From Methylovulum sp. (lineage in GTDB: Bacteria; Pseudomonadota; Gammaproteobacteria; Methylococcales; Methylomonadaceae), in assembly GCA_028712695.1 (NCBI GenBank), contig JAQTQZ010000001.1, forward strand, positions 1 to 64,000: a DNA stretch of 64,000 nt, read 5' to 3'. Below are positions 8,188 through 16,166 of the stretch, one piece after another (the first letter of the stretch is position 1; each line of letters starts with the position of its first letter). The notes under the pieces are model-generated. The model was not told the origin of the DNA. It searched no databases and worked only from the letters and a program-made list of their open reading frames with translations. A program made the position numbers and the translations under genes.

Positions 8188-8955
8188 GGTAGTCCTGCAA
8201 TGGGAATGATTTGTTAAAAGTCAAGCTTGGACAAATTGTAGTGATGGACAAAATACCAGATGGCACCGATGTGGTTTTCCAGCTTTTTAGAAAAGGCCAG
8301 CGATTGCCTGGCCAAACGCGAAGCCCTGTGGCGCAGGGTGTTGTTGAACCGCCCGATGTGGTTGGTGAGGCCGCTGTCCTTACCCGCCGCGACATGGGGT
8401 CTTCCGGGAAGACCTTGGCGTAGGCCTCCCAATAGTCGGTGTGGCAAACGGCGGATTCGCGGTAGGCATCCGGCAGGGAATCCCACAAGGTCTGCGCGCC
8501 GTCCCGACTACGGTCGCCGATAAACGATCAAAGTTCGTCACATTCCAGGTATAAGCTCGCCCTGCGGTGCGGTTTCGCCTCCACCTGGCGGGATACCCGT
8601 GCATAAAGCCGGTTCACGTAATATTGCAGCCACCGCCCGGAAACCCTGGCGACACGGACTATCCCAGCCAAGGGGATGCGTTCAGGCAGCAGGCGGCCGA
8701 TCAGGCTTTTCTGTTCCGCGCTTACACGCTGTTTTTTTGGGGGTCTTGACAAAACTGGCGGCACAGGTTTTGGCAACGGTATTTTTGCCCCTGTCCCCGG
8801 GGATGGCGGTCGGTTTTTACGAGGGTGCTGGCGTGACAGTGCGTACAGTAGGTCATCGGGGCAAAAATCGGTGATTTTAGACCTTTTGATCCTCCGGTTG
8901 TAGAGCCTGTTTAACCACTTACTTTTTTGCAAATCATTCCCATTGCAGGACTACC
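8188..8955 (-). mobile_element. IS1-family insertion sequence (768 bp, inactive)
   Basis: Perfect terminal repeats start GGTAGTCCTGCAATGGGAAT (8188) and end in the complement at 8955; each is 26 bases long. The total of 768 bp equals the classic IS1 length. It encodes one decayed transposase on the minus strand. No 8-9 bp target duplication is visible: the left flank ends AAATGTT and the right flank begins CGCGTCTT. This agrees with later rearrangement, since a second copy of the left end starts only 8 bases downstream. Confidence 0.85.
8214..8856 (-). pseudogene. IS1-family transposase, inactivated
   Basis: Read in pieces, the gene starts MTYCTHCHASTLVKTD at 8856 with an InsA-like zinc-binding pattern (CxxC, then two later Cys pairs). 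It continues after a frame change at an A7 run (minus strand, 8732-8738) to the YLECDEL motif. That is followed by TGA (8528-8530) where IS1 InsB has a Trp codon (ELW). It resumes as SFIGDRSRDGAQ, and after a second frameshift near 8395 ends with SGLTNHIGRFNNTLR and FSKKLENHIGAIWYFVHHYN, which is unmistakably IS1 InsB. The A7 run could be a programmed slippery site, as IS1 uses A6C, but the nonsense codon and the second shift show the gene is dead. Confidence 0.85.
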
Positions 8956-8963
8956 CGCGTCTT

Positions 8964-9100
8964 GGTAGTCCTGCAATGGGAATGATTTGTTAAAAGTCAA
9001 GTCTACCGATTTATTGGAGCGAATGCTCGTACTTAAAGGTGTGCAGTTGTCGTAATTAATTTTTTGACAAATCACTTATCATTCTGACTGCAGGACTACC
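8964..9100. mobile_element. 137-bp non-coding IS1 derivative
   Basis: The first 38 bases (8964-9001) are identical to the left 38 bases of the adjacent IS1. The right boundary is a diverged end, ACTGCAGGACTACC at 9087-9100, preceded by a partly matching CAAATCA. The interior is only about 60 bases and non-coding. It is either an internally deleted copy or the remains of a tandem insertion. Such two-ended short derivatives could be moved by an active IS1 elsewhere in the genome. Confidence 0.6.
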
Positions 9101-9225
9101 TATTTTTTGAAATGGTAATGGATTATCCATATTTATCCTGTTAGTAAAATATATGTCTTTATTGTTTGAGAGCTTTCAACACCTACTTTTTTCAAAAATT
9201 AAAAACCTATTTGCTGTTCGCATTT

Positions 9226-10038
9226 TTACCTTCTAACCAAAACCTCCCCTCGTCCCATTTCAGCCATATCCCCCGCATAACGTTGCACCCGATTAAACGC
9301 CACTGCACTGTCGGCAAATCGTGAATTCAGAGCGGCAAACGCTTTAAACAACATTGGTAAAAACGCCAAGGTGTGGGTGCCGCAATCGTTGAAGCTGGTG
9401 GACAAAGTCGGTGGGTTCCACAGCAGCAAAGTGCCCCTGCGCATGGCGTAGCCTAAGTAGCGTCCGGTTTGGCCCATTACGGCGATAGTACCGGCAGTCA
9501 TACGCGATCCACAGTAGTCGCCTGCGTTGCCTTCGATTAAAATTGTGCCGCGCCGCAAATGGTCGCCGACGCGCTCGCCGGCGTTGCCTTTGACCAAAAT
9601 CAGGCCGCCTTTCATGCCCATTTTGTTGCCTGGCAAGGCGCCACCCAAAAAATCACCCGTGTTGCCAGCGATTTCCAGATAGCCTTTTTTCATTTCACAA
9701 CCTGCATACAGGCCTGCATTGCCGGAGACTTTAATATCGCCCGATTTTATCCCCATCGCCAGATAGGCACCCGCATCACCCTCAACCATGATGCTGCCGC
9801 CGTCCAAGTCTTTGCCAATAAAATCCAGTTTTTCAAAGCTATTTTTGATGACAATGGTTTGCGTGTCAGAACCGGAAATATTAAACAATTCATCGACGCG
9901 TAGCTTGCATTTGCCGCTTTGCAATTCGATGGCGGCAATTTCGGCGGGCTCCATGCCTTGCAAGTGCTGGCACACCAATGGCGACATATCCACGCGTTGG
10001 GCGGGGCGGGTTTTTAAAGTGAAAGTGAGCGCGCTCAT
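9226..10038 (-). CDS. fhcC: Formyltransferase/hydrolase complex subunit C
   Basis: Structural subunit of the Fhc complex, which converts formyl-tetrahydromethanopterin to formate in the C1 oxidation route of methylotrophs. The 270 residues contain the repeated beta-helix pattern seen in FwdC/glutamate-synthase C-terminal domains: GNAGLYAGCEMKKGYLEIAG, GNTGDFLGG, GNAGERVGDHLRRG, GNAGDYCGSRMTAG, GQTGRYLG. It overlaps the end of fhcD by 4 bases (ATGA), so the two are translationally coupled. It is the last gene of the minus-strand fhc operon. A mobile-element patch begins about 125 bases downstream. Confidence 0.94.
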   Translation of the reverse strand: MSALTFTLKTRPAQRVDMSPLVCQHLQGMEPAEIAAIELQSGKCKLRVDELFNISGSDTQTIVIKNSFEKLDFIGKDLDGGSIMVEGDAGAYLAMGIKSGDIKVSGNAGLYAGCEMKKGYLEIAGNTGDFLGGALPGNKMGMKGGLILVKGNAGERVGDHLRRGTILIEGNAGDYCGSRMTAGTIAVMGQTGRYLGYAMRRGTLLLWNPPTLSTSFNDCGTHTLAFLPMLFKAFAALNSRFADSAVAFNRVQRYAGDMAEMGRGEVLVRR

Positions 10039-10931
10039 GCCATGATCTCCTGTAAATGAAAGTGGAACGGCCCCAGTTTGCCGCCGTAATTGCCCGCGCT
10101 AATGCGTTTGATGCCGTTCGCCGCACCCAAGTTGCAGACCGCCTGGATACCAACGCGCATGGCTTTGTCGATGTCCTCTTTGGTCAAGCCGTCGATGACG
10201 ATTTCCATCACCGATTCGATTTCTGGTGACAAATCACTTTTGGTCGCGCCTTTTAACGTTGGGCAGAAGGCATCGTTGGTCGAGGCGTTCAAAGCTTTGT
10301 ATTTGGAACCCACTTTTGAGCCGGAACGCACAACGCCACCGGGGAACGGCATGATGACATTGGGGATTTTACGCATTTCTTCAATAGCAGCTTCACAAGC
10401 CGCGAGGGCTTGCGGTTGTGATTCTGCCAATACCAAGAAGTTGCCACCGCCAACGGCATTAACTTGTCCGGTGGTCGCTTCAGTCAAAAACTCACCATCC
10501 ATCACGGGAATGCGCCAATAGCGCTTTCCGGCAAGCACTTTGGCGATTTGGAAACCGTCGCCAAAATAGCGCAGGTTTTTACCAAGCGGTATCTTGATGT
10601 CACTGTCGATACCGGCAAACAAGGCCGACGTCGGCGAAGTCAACACGCATTGACCGGCGCGGGTTTCCAATTGCTTGGCAAGGCCTTTGCCACCCATGGC
10701 GAAAATCATAATCGATACGCCCGGACGGCCATCCGGCGTTTCGTCAGGGCTTAACACCCGCTCAATACCCGCTTCACAGCCGCAAGCAATCACCGACGTG
10801 GCAAAGCCCGTCATCGCTTGGGCAGAAATTATCGCCCATTTTTCGTTTTGCGCCGTGATAATCGCGCGGGTCGCTTTCATCGGAAACGCTTCCGCGAAGG
10901 TCGCGTCGATGGTTACACCGTTAATAATCAT
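10035..10931 (-). CDS. fhcD: Formylmethanofuran-tetrahydromethanopterin formyltransferase (Fhc subunit D)
   Basis: Transfers the formyl group between H4MPT and the methanofuran-like cofactor inside the Fhc complex. I place the start at MIINGVTIDATFAEAFPMK (298 residues), because family members begin at this point; the frame stays open for 15 more codons upstream without homology. Visible family stretches include GVSIMIFAMGGKGLAKQLE, GQCVLTSPTSALFAG and IPVMDGEFL. The gene overlaps fhcC by 4 bases. In the usual methylotroph order fhcBADC it should directly follow fhcA, but here two unrelated genes intervene. Confidence 0.95.
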   Translation of the reverse strand: MIINGVTIDATFAEAFPMKATRAIITAQNEKWAIISAQAMTGFATSVIACGCEAGIERVLSPDETPDGRPGVSIMIFAMGGKGLAKQLETRAGQCVLTSPTSALFAGIDSDIKIPLGKNLRYFGDGFQIAKVLAGKRYWRIPVMDGEFLTEATTGQVNAVGGGNFLVLAESQPQALAACEAAIEEMRKIPNVIMPFPGGVVRSGSKVGSKYKALNASTNDAFCPTLKGATKSDLSPEIESVMEIVIDGLTKEDIDKAMRVGIQAVCNLGAANGIKRISAGNYGGKLGPFHFHLQEIMA

Positions 10932-10986
10932 AGTGTTTTGCTCATTGTTGATGTTGTTTGAATGTACTCTGTACAATCTATCTTTG

Positions 10987-11619
10987 TTACTGAAATAATT
11001 CGGTCAGCCAGTCAGTAAAAGTTTTGGCTAGTGCATTATCGGGATTTAGGGTTCTTGCTGTTATGGCTTGGCCTAAGGGCATTCCTGGCTCATGTTGCCA
11101 AGCTAAAAAAGTATGGATAACGGCTTTGGTTTTATGCGTATCGATAAACGTTGTTAGATCATGTTCTTTTGCATCATTTACGCATTTTTCGGCAAAGTCC
11201 AATCCAATTGGGTGGGCTAACTGGCTACAAAAATCTTCGAGCATCCCATCAATTTGATTATTTGGCATCAGCCAAATACCAACCCTTGGAAGCCCGTTAG
11301 TAGCAGGAATAATGGTTCCTGTTAGTTCTGGTTCATTTTGAATAGTAGTTACGCCACTTTTTTGTAGCCTATCCTTAACAGCTTGCCATTTTGCAATTAA
11401 AGTTGGATTGTCAGCGTCAATAACGATACCGATGGTTTCAATTTGATCTGGTGTGTTAAGCAAGCCCGTTAGCCTTTTTAAAGCTAATTCGTCAGAGCCA
11501 CATTCATATAAACCAAAGGTTTCAGGGATGTTGTAATGGTTGCAGAGTGCTGAAATAACATGGCAATCATTTATGCCTTCTGTAAGTAAGACTTTAGAGC
11601 CTTTATATTTAAAACTCAT
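10987..11619 (-). CDS. TOPRIM-like (DUF3226-type) protein paired with an ATPase
   Basis: Small protein with a TOPRIM-like core: a conserved acidic KVLLTEGIND near the start and IGIVIDADNP about 50 residues later, supplying the E and DxD of TOPRIM nuclease/primase folds. It resembles DUF3226 proteins. I choose the second ATG (11619, 210 residues) because a TTAGG site lies 8 bases before it; the first ATG (11640) would overlap the upstream ATPase gene by 17 bases. The gene is clearly more AT-rich than the fhc genes around it. Paired ABC-type ATPase and TOPRIM genes are known from anti-phage systems (OLD, PARIS, Gabija); membership in such a system is inference. Confidence 0.75.
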   Translation of the reverse strand: MSFKYKGSKVLLTEGINDCHVISALCNHYNIPETFGLYECGSDELALKRLTGLLNTPDQIETIGIVIDADNPTLIAKWQAVKDRLQKSGVTTIQNEPELTGTIIPATNGLPRVGIWLMPNNQIDGMLEDFCSQLAHPIGLDFAEKCVNDAKEHDLTTFIDTHKTKAVIHTFLAWQHEPGMPLGQAITARTLNPDNALAKTFTDWLTELFQ

Positions 11620-11623
11620 AAGC

Positions 11624-12733
11624 TTACCTAACTTCGACATCAGTTTCTAATGAGTCTGATAGCGTTTCAATATCGTACTCTTGAGCCAAAACAGTCTTAT
11701 TACGTGCAAAAAGTCTAAAAAAAGCCCCATATTGCGGGTATTCTTTCCAAACACTTCCAAATCCATCAATACAATCTCTACTATGTGTTGTACAAAATAC
11801 TTGCACATCCAGCGAGTTTGCCAGTTGAAAAACGATTTCCCAAACTGACTGCTGTACAGCCCAGTGAAGGCCATTTTCGAACTCATCAATTAACAACACG
11901 CCGCCTTTGGCATTGACTAAAGATAAGATAATGTGGAAAACTCTGGTTACGCCATCACCTAAGCTTTTGAGCGGTATGCGTTCTTCTTGGTTGTTTAATT
12001 TAACGACAGGGACTCTAGTTTTATCACCCTCCACAAAAGCAAGACCGACTATTTTTTTTTCAACTAATTTGAGGCCGTTTATTACGTCTTTTTCTAATTC
12101 GGTTAGATTGATTGAGTCCCATAGTTGCGCTGCTTTATTATCGGTAAGCCCTTGAGTTGAAACAAATTGAATAGAACCATATTTTGTTCGTGACTGGGAT
12201 GAAAGTATTCGAAATCTGGATTCTCGAAAACCGCGATTTTCTGAAAATAGCAATTGAGTGTTTTCTCCTTGTTCAGAAACAACAAATATTTCTATAAGAT
12301 CAGTCCCGAACGGATCCTTTGGGTCAAAATTATTAAGTTCTTCATAATCAAGTTTTCTTCTAATGAGCTTATCATCTGATTCTATAAATGCTGCTGTTCT
12401 TACGTTCAAGGGCAAGTCATTACAGCTAACCGCAAGCTTGAATCCTGATTCGTTCAAGTCAGGTATCTTATGCCCCTTAAATAAATGCCTAATCGGATTT
12501 AATGACAATCTGTACGGATTATTTCGGGAATCAGAATCCCAATTTTCTTGTCGGAATTTTATAAGATCATAAATAATATCAAGAGAAGCTCCTGAAACAT
12601 AAAGTAAAACAGCTTCTAAAAATGCACTCTTCCCCGCATTGTTCCGACCAACAATCAAATTGACCCTACTCAACCTATTAATTGATAGTGTGTCGAAAAG
12701 CCTAAAGTTTTCTATATAGAATGAAGGTAGCAT
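11624..12733 (-). CDS. ABC/OLD-type AAA ATPase
   Basis: 369-residue ATPase of the SMC/RecF/OLD class. It starts FYIENFRLFDTLSI, typical of this class. It has a Walker A GRNNAGKS at 29-36, a signature-like region LKSLGDGVTRVF near 255, a Walker B LLIDEFENGLH at 280-290 with catalytic Glu284, and the switch motif CTTHSRD near 314. The middle is a variable insertion of about 200 residues. There is no TOPRIM domain at its C-terminus; that function appears to be supplied by the next gene, 4 bases away. The codon use is AT-rich compared with the flanking fhcA and fhcD, suggesting acquisition. It starts only 29 bases after the fhcA stop and so probably shares the fhc transcript. Confidence 0.85.
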   Translation of the reverse strand: MLPSFYIENFRLFDTLSINRLSRVNLIVGRNNAGKSAFLEAVLLYVSGASLDIIYDLIKFRQENWDSDSRNNPYRLSLNPIRHLFKGHKIPDLNESGFKLAVSCNDLPLNVRTAAFIESDDKLIRRKLDYEELNNFDPKDPFGTDLIEIFVVSEQGENTQLLFSENRGFRESRFRILSSQSRTKYGSIQFVSTQGLTDNKAAQLWDSINLTELEKDVINGLKLVEKKIVGLAFVEGDKTRVPVVKLNNQEERIPLKSLGDGVTRVFHIILSLVNAKGGVLLIDEFENGLHWAVQQSVWEIVFQLANSLDVQVFCTTHSRDCIDGFGSVWKEYPQYGAFFRLFARNKTVLAQEYDIETLSDSLETDVEVR

Positions 12734-12762
12734 GGTTTATCTCTAATAACTGGCTGGCTGTT

Positions 12763-14415
12763 TTATACAGTCGGATGCACCGTAATACTCCCCCGCCCAT
12801 CCTCAGTAATCTCATCATCACTAATCTTAAAATTACCCAGTTTCATGGTCAGGTAGCGGTCGAAATATTCTTTCAAACCTTTTTCGACAGACGGATCAAA
12901 ATCCGGTTTGACCACATGCGTTGTACCCCAAGTAACGTGAACAACTTTGCCGTCAACCACGACCAACTCGCCATCTTTAAATACATAATCCGGTTTCTCG
13001 AACATTTGCTCGCGGTTAGGATTGTCGGTGTAGACGGTAATATCCGCCCAATTGCCTGCACTTAATCCGCCCCGGTCTTTCAGGCCAATCAACTTCGCCG
13101 CTCCGGCACGGGTCATGATGGCGATTTCTTGCAGGCTGTATTCGCGGTCTATTGAGGCCAGCGTAGTCATTTTTTGCGCTTCGGGATGGATAGTCGCCAG
13201 CACGTCGTTACGGAACGATTTGTCCATTAACAGACGGATCAAATGCGGGTAACTGGTGAACGGTGCGCCATTGGGATGGTCAGTGGTCAAAAATATGCGC
13301 CACGGATCATCAACTAACAAAAAGGTTTCCAAGCCTATCGCCCATTGCAAGGCGTTGACGAAATTCTGGTCTTTGTATTTGAACGGTACAACCCCGCAAC
13401 CGGCATCGCATTCGATGTCCATCGTGACCCACTTATTCGGGCTGGCATGTTTATGGTTGGCGTGCTGGCGCATGCTGTCACCGGACGCGGTGACTGTTTG
13501 CCCGAACAGGATTTGCCCGACATCTATCGTGATATTTTTGTTAAGGTTGATGGCCTCAGCAATCTGCGCCGCGCCGGAGGAGAATTTAAAATCGCCTTCC
13601 GTGCCATAACTATGGAACTGGATATGCGTTAAGTGCATGGGCAAACCGCCGATGCCTTGTATCGTGTCCAGCGTGGTTTGCATATTGCCTGGAACACCTA
13701 AGTTACAGCCGTGGACATGCAACGGATGGCTGACACCCAATTCTTTAATGGCGGTTGCCAATACGCGCAGAATCTCGCGCGGCGTGATGCCGTAATGGGT
13801 GTTTTGCTCATCCAGATCGAGCTTGCGCTGGTTAAACTTGAACGCATTAATGCCGCCGGGATTGACGACTTTTACTCCAATGGCTTTGGCAGATTGCATC
13901 GTCCATGCGACATAATCATTAATGGCTTTTTGGTCTTTTTGGGCGGTGAGCATCCGTAGCAGGTAATCATCACTGCCAAGCATGACGTAACCACCTTTAT
14001 CCAGAATGGGGATGTCGCCCATTTCCATGTGCGCCTGCCGCGCATTTACCGGCAGCAAGGCAGGTTCAAAACCGGTGGTATAGCCCATTTCCGCGTAACG
14101 GTAGCCGGTGACGAAAGTGCTGGGCATGGCGTGACCGCAACCGGAACGGCAGATATGCGTGCGTGCTACGGGGTCGGCCCTGTGATCTTCCGGCAATAAA
14201 GTCCGCGCGATATTGCCTTTGCCGCCGCCGATATGGGTGTGCATGTCGATAGCGCCGGACATCACCACTTTGCCTTTCAGGTCATATTCCTTATCGGGTT
14301 TGGCTTCGGCTGGCGGATTAATGATGCGGCCGTCCTGGATATAAATATCCTGTTGTTGTCCCGCGACGCCTGCCGCAGGGTCGTAGACGGTTCCGCCCGT
14401 GAGTTTGATTAACAT
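12763..14415 (-). CDS. fhcA: Formyltransferase/hydrolase complex subunit A
   Basis: Amidohydrolase-fold subunit that releases formate from the formyl carrier in the Fhc complex. The start is set at MLIKLTGGTVYDPAAGV (550 residues) because of an AAGGA site 6-7 bases before it; the open frame reaches further to 14511 through a repeat-rich spacer with no homology. Visible are MHTHIGGGKGN near residue 60 (metal histidines), GHAMPSTFVTGYRYAEMGYT, LHVHGCNLG, and LTTDHPNGAPFTSYPHLIRLLM near 390. The Fhc family is related to archaeal FwdA/FmdA. It lies 104 bases after fhcB, a gap occupied by an inverted repeat. Confidence 0.95.
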   Translation of the reverse strand: MLIKLTGGTVYDPAAGVAGQQQDIYIQDGRIINPPAEAKPDKEYDLKGKVVMSGAIDMHTHIGGGKGNIARTLLPEDHRADPVARTHICRSGCGHAMPSTFVTGYRYAEMGYTTGFEPALLPVNARQAHMEMGDIPILDKGGYVMLGSDDYLLRMLTAQKDQKAINDYVAWTMQSAKAIGVKVVNPGGINAFKFNQRKLDLDEQNTHYGITPREILRVLATAIKELGVSHPLHVHGCNLGVPGNMQTTLDTIQGIGGLPMHLTHIQFHSYGTEGDFKFSSGAAQIAEAINLNKNITIDVGQILFGQTVTASGDSMRQHANHKHASPNKWVTMDIECDAGCGVVPFKYKDQNFVNALQWAIGLETFLLVDDPWRIFLTTDHPNGAPFTSYPHLIRLLMDKSFRNDVLATIHPEAQKMTTLASIDREYSLQEIAIMTRAGAAKLIGLKDRGGLSAGNWADITVYTDNPNREQMFEKPDYVFKDGELVVVDGKVVHVTWGTTHVVKPDFDPSVEKGLKEYFDRYLTMKLGNFKISDDEITEDGRGSITVHPTV

Positions 14416-14442
14416 GGTGTTTCCTTGTAATGCGCATTTGTA

Positions 14443-14513
14443 GGATGGGTAGCGTTTTTTGCCCATCATCGTCATCTTGGCTAAAAAAATGGGCAAAAAA
14501 ACGTTGCCCATCC
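14443..14513. repeat. Dispersed-type inverted repeat between fhcB and fhcA
   Basis: GGATGGGTAGCGTTTTTTGC (from 14443) is repeated in inverted form at 14489-14513 (AATGGGCAAAAAAACG...). Each arm also contains its own small palindrome (ATGGGC/GCCCAT). The look is that of REP or small MITE-like intergenic repeats found in many copies in proteobacterial genomes. As it lies inside the fhc operon, it could affect mRNA processing. Copy number cannot be judged from this window. Confidence 0.55.
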
Positions 14514-14519
14514 CGCAGG

Positions 14520-15776
14520 TTATAATGCTTGCTCTATCGCCTTTAAAACTTCAGCCGTACTCGGCAAGCCCGATTCGCGTAATTTTTTCAGCCGGATGGC
14601 GACGACGTTATCCATGCGGTAAGCGTGCCCGGCATGGTCAATGCCGGGCGTACCGACGGGGATGAACACGTCCGGTTCTTTGCTGAAAGTCATACCGGAA
14701 CGTCCGACGACAATGGTCGGTAAATCGGTTACGGGCGGAACGGAGGCGACGTTAAACGCATGTACCCAAACCAGCGCGTCCGCTTCGCCGTTTGCCAATA
14801 ATTCGCGGGAATCATTCAGGAACGGGTCGTATTCAGGATAGCCCCGGCTGAAACGTGTCCGGGCCGGATAGCCTGTAGTCCAACCGCAAACTTGATTGGC
14901 GGTCTGGTCGCCTTCTTTTCCAGCTAAGGGTAAACCTGAACAGCGGGTGTTTTGGTTATTAATATCTTTAACCATTTCTGACAACATTTGCACGGTCAAT
15001 TCGGCTTGGTTGAAAGTTAAGGCGCCCGCCGCCCAAGTGACGACGCTATAGTTGGCGGCCTTAAGTTGGTCGGCAATGGCTTTTAAATCAGCAACGGCAA
15101 TCCCTGCAACACTTTCAGCATGGATCGGTTGCTGTTTGACCAAGGCACGCAATACCGCCATGACTTCCGGCAAGTCTGCCGTGCCACATTCAAAAACTTG
15201 CGCCTTATTTCCGTTGGGTGAAGTGGACGCATCGCCAGACGGGGCTTTGCCAAGATAAATGACTTGGCGTTGGCTGGAGTCTTCCAGAAACATCGCTTCC
15301 GTCCACAAATACCGCTCAAAAAAACGCGGGGCGAACGCTTCGACATCAGACCCTATGACCAACAGCAAATCACACCGATTTTTTACTTCCGCCAGCGTGG
15401 TGTTCATCCAACCGGAGTCTTGTAAGGCCAGAAAATTGTTGCGTGCGCCAACAAAATTCATGTTGTCAACAACGGCGCCACAACGGTCTGCCAACGCCAA
15501 AAGTCCACGCATCCCATTAACATCAGACGCACAACCGCCAATGACAGGCAATTTAGTGTTTTTTAATAGCTCAGCTGCTTTATTAACTGCCGCATCGAGG
15601 CTAACAGGGCTGCCGTTTATACGCGGCGAGGTGTCAGTAATGGCTTGTTCAAATAGCGGCGTGTTCACCGCGCAGCCGTTTTCTATTACTTTAAGCGATA
15701 TGCCATCAACCCTGATCGTCAGGTCGTCCGTGCCAATACCACAAAAAGGACTCGGTACTTCAGTTATCTCAGTCAT
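14520..15776 (-). CDS. fhcB: Formyltransferase/hydrolase complex subunit B
   Basis: First gene of the operon. Subunit related to the molybdopterin-binding FwdB/FmdB of archaeal formylmethanofuran dehydrogenase; in methylotrophs it is thought to be catalytically inactive in redox terms and structural within Fhc. The start MTEITEVPSPFCGIGTDDLT (418 residues) follows an AAGGCAG site; the frame extends 20 codons upstream without homology. Family stretches: PVIGGCASDVNGMRGLLALA, DLLLVIGSDVEAFAPRFFER and GRSGMTFSKEPDVFIPVGTPGIDH near the C-terminus. The upstream region holds a transposase remnant, so promoter sequences must lie within about 100 bases. Confidence 0.94.
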   Translation of the reverse strand: MTEITEVPSPFCGIGTDDLTIRVDGISLKVIENGCAVNTPLFEQAITDTSPRINGSPVSLDAAVNKAAELLKNTKLPVIGGCASDVNGMRGLLALADRCGAVVDNMNFVGARNNFLALQDSGWMNTTLAEVKNRCDLLLVIGSDVEAFAPRFFERYLWTEAMFLEDSSQRQVIYLGKAPSGDASTSPNGNKAQVFECGTADLPEVMAVLRALVKQQPIHAESVAGIAVADLKAIADQLKAANYSVVTWAAGALTFNQAELTVQMLSEMVKDINNQNTRCSGLPLAGKEGDQTANQVCGWTTGYPARTRFSRGYPEYDPFLNDSRELLANGEADALVWVHAFNVASVPPVTDLPTIVVGRSGMTFSKEPDVFIPVGTPGIDHAGHAYRMDNVVAIRLKKLRESGLPSTAEVLKAIEQAL

Positions 15777-15883
15777 TAAGCTGCCTTTTAATTTAGTGTA
15801 AATTGTTTCTAAACAGTGCTGCACCAGCAATCCCATATTGGCATTATAACGCGAATTAAATGCACTGTCTCAACAAACCACGC

Positions 15884-16055
15884 TTAGCCCAGAGCCACTT
15901 CATTAAAATATCTGCGCCAAAACTTCGGGTAACAGCGGGTCTTTCTAAGCAGTAGCCTTGCGCACTTATGCGTTTCTTTGGGTTTTGCCTGATCATGTTC
16001 AAGGCCGCATGGCGGATAATGGCGACATTTGTGGGTATTATCTTTGCGTATATTG
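15884..16055 (-). pseudogene. Probable ISAs1-family transposase C-terminal remnant
   Basis: On the minus strand two overlapping frames give IRKDNTH and then TNVAIIRHAALNMIRQNPKK. In ISAs1-type transposases the C-terminal part reads R.RKDNAP.N.A.IRH.ALN.., so these match if a frameshift lies between them. After this the similarity fades. The gap between fhcB and the next gene (15777-16166, 390 bases) holds this remnant and no other gene I can support. It may be a different piece of the same kind of element as the remnant at 171-490. Confidence 0.5.
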
Positions 16056-16166
16056 AATATTTCATGATAATTCCTCTTAGTTAGGCCGTTAGCTAATAAT
16101 GCAACGTTAACCACAATAAATGGAATCACACGCATAGCCTGTTAGGTATCACACTTAATTTCAGGG

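Noticed and set aside
14416-14511. Longer N-terminus for fhcA starting at 14511
   Set aside because: The extra 32 codons run through an inverted-repeat element and have no similarity to FhcA; a good ribosome site precedes the ATG at 14415.
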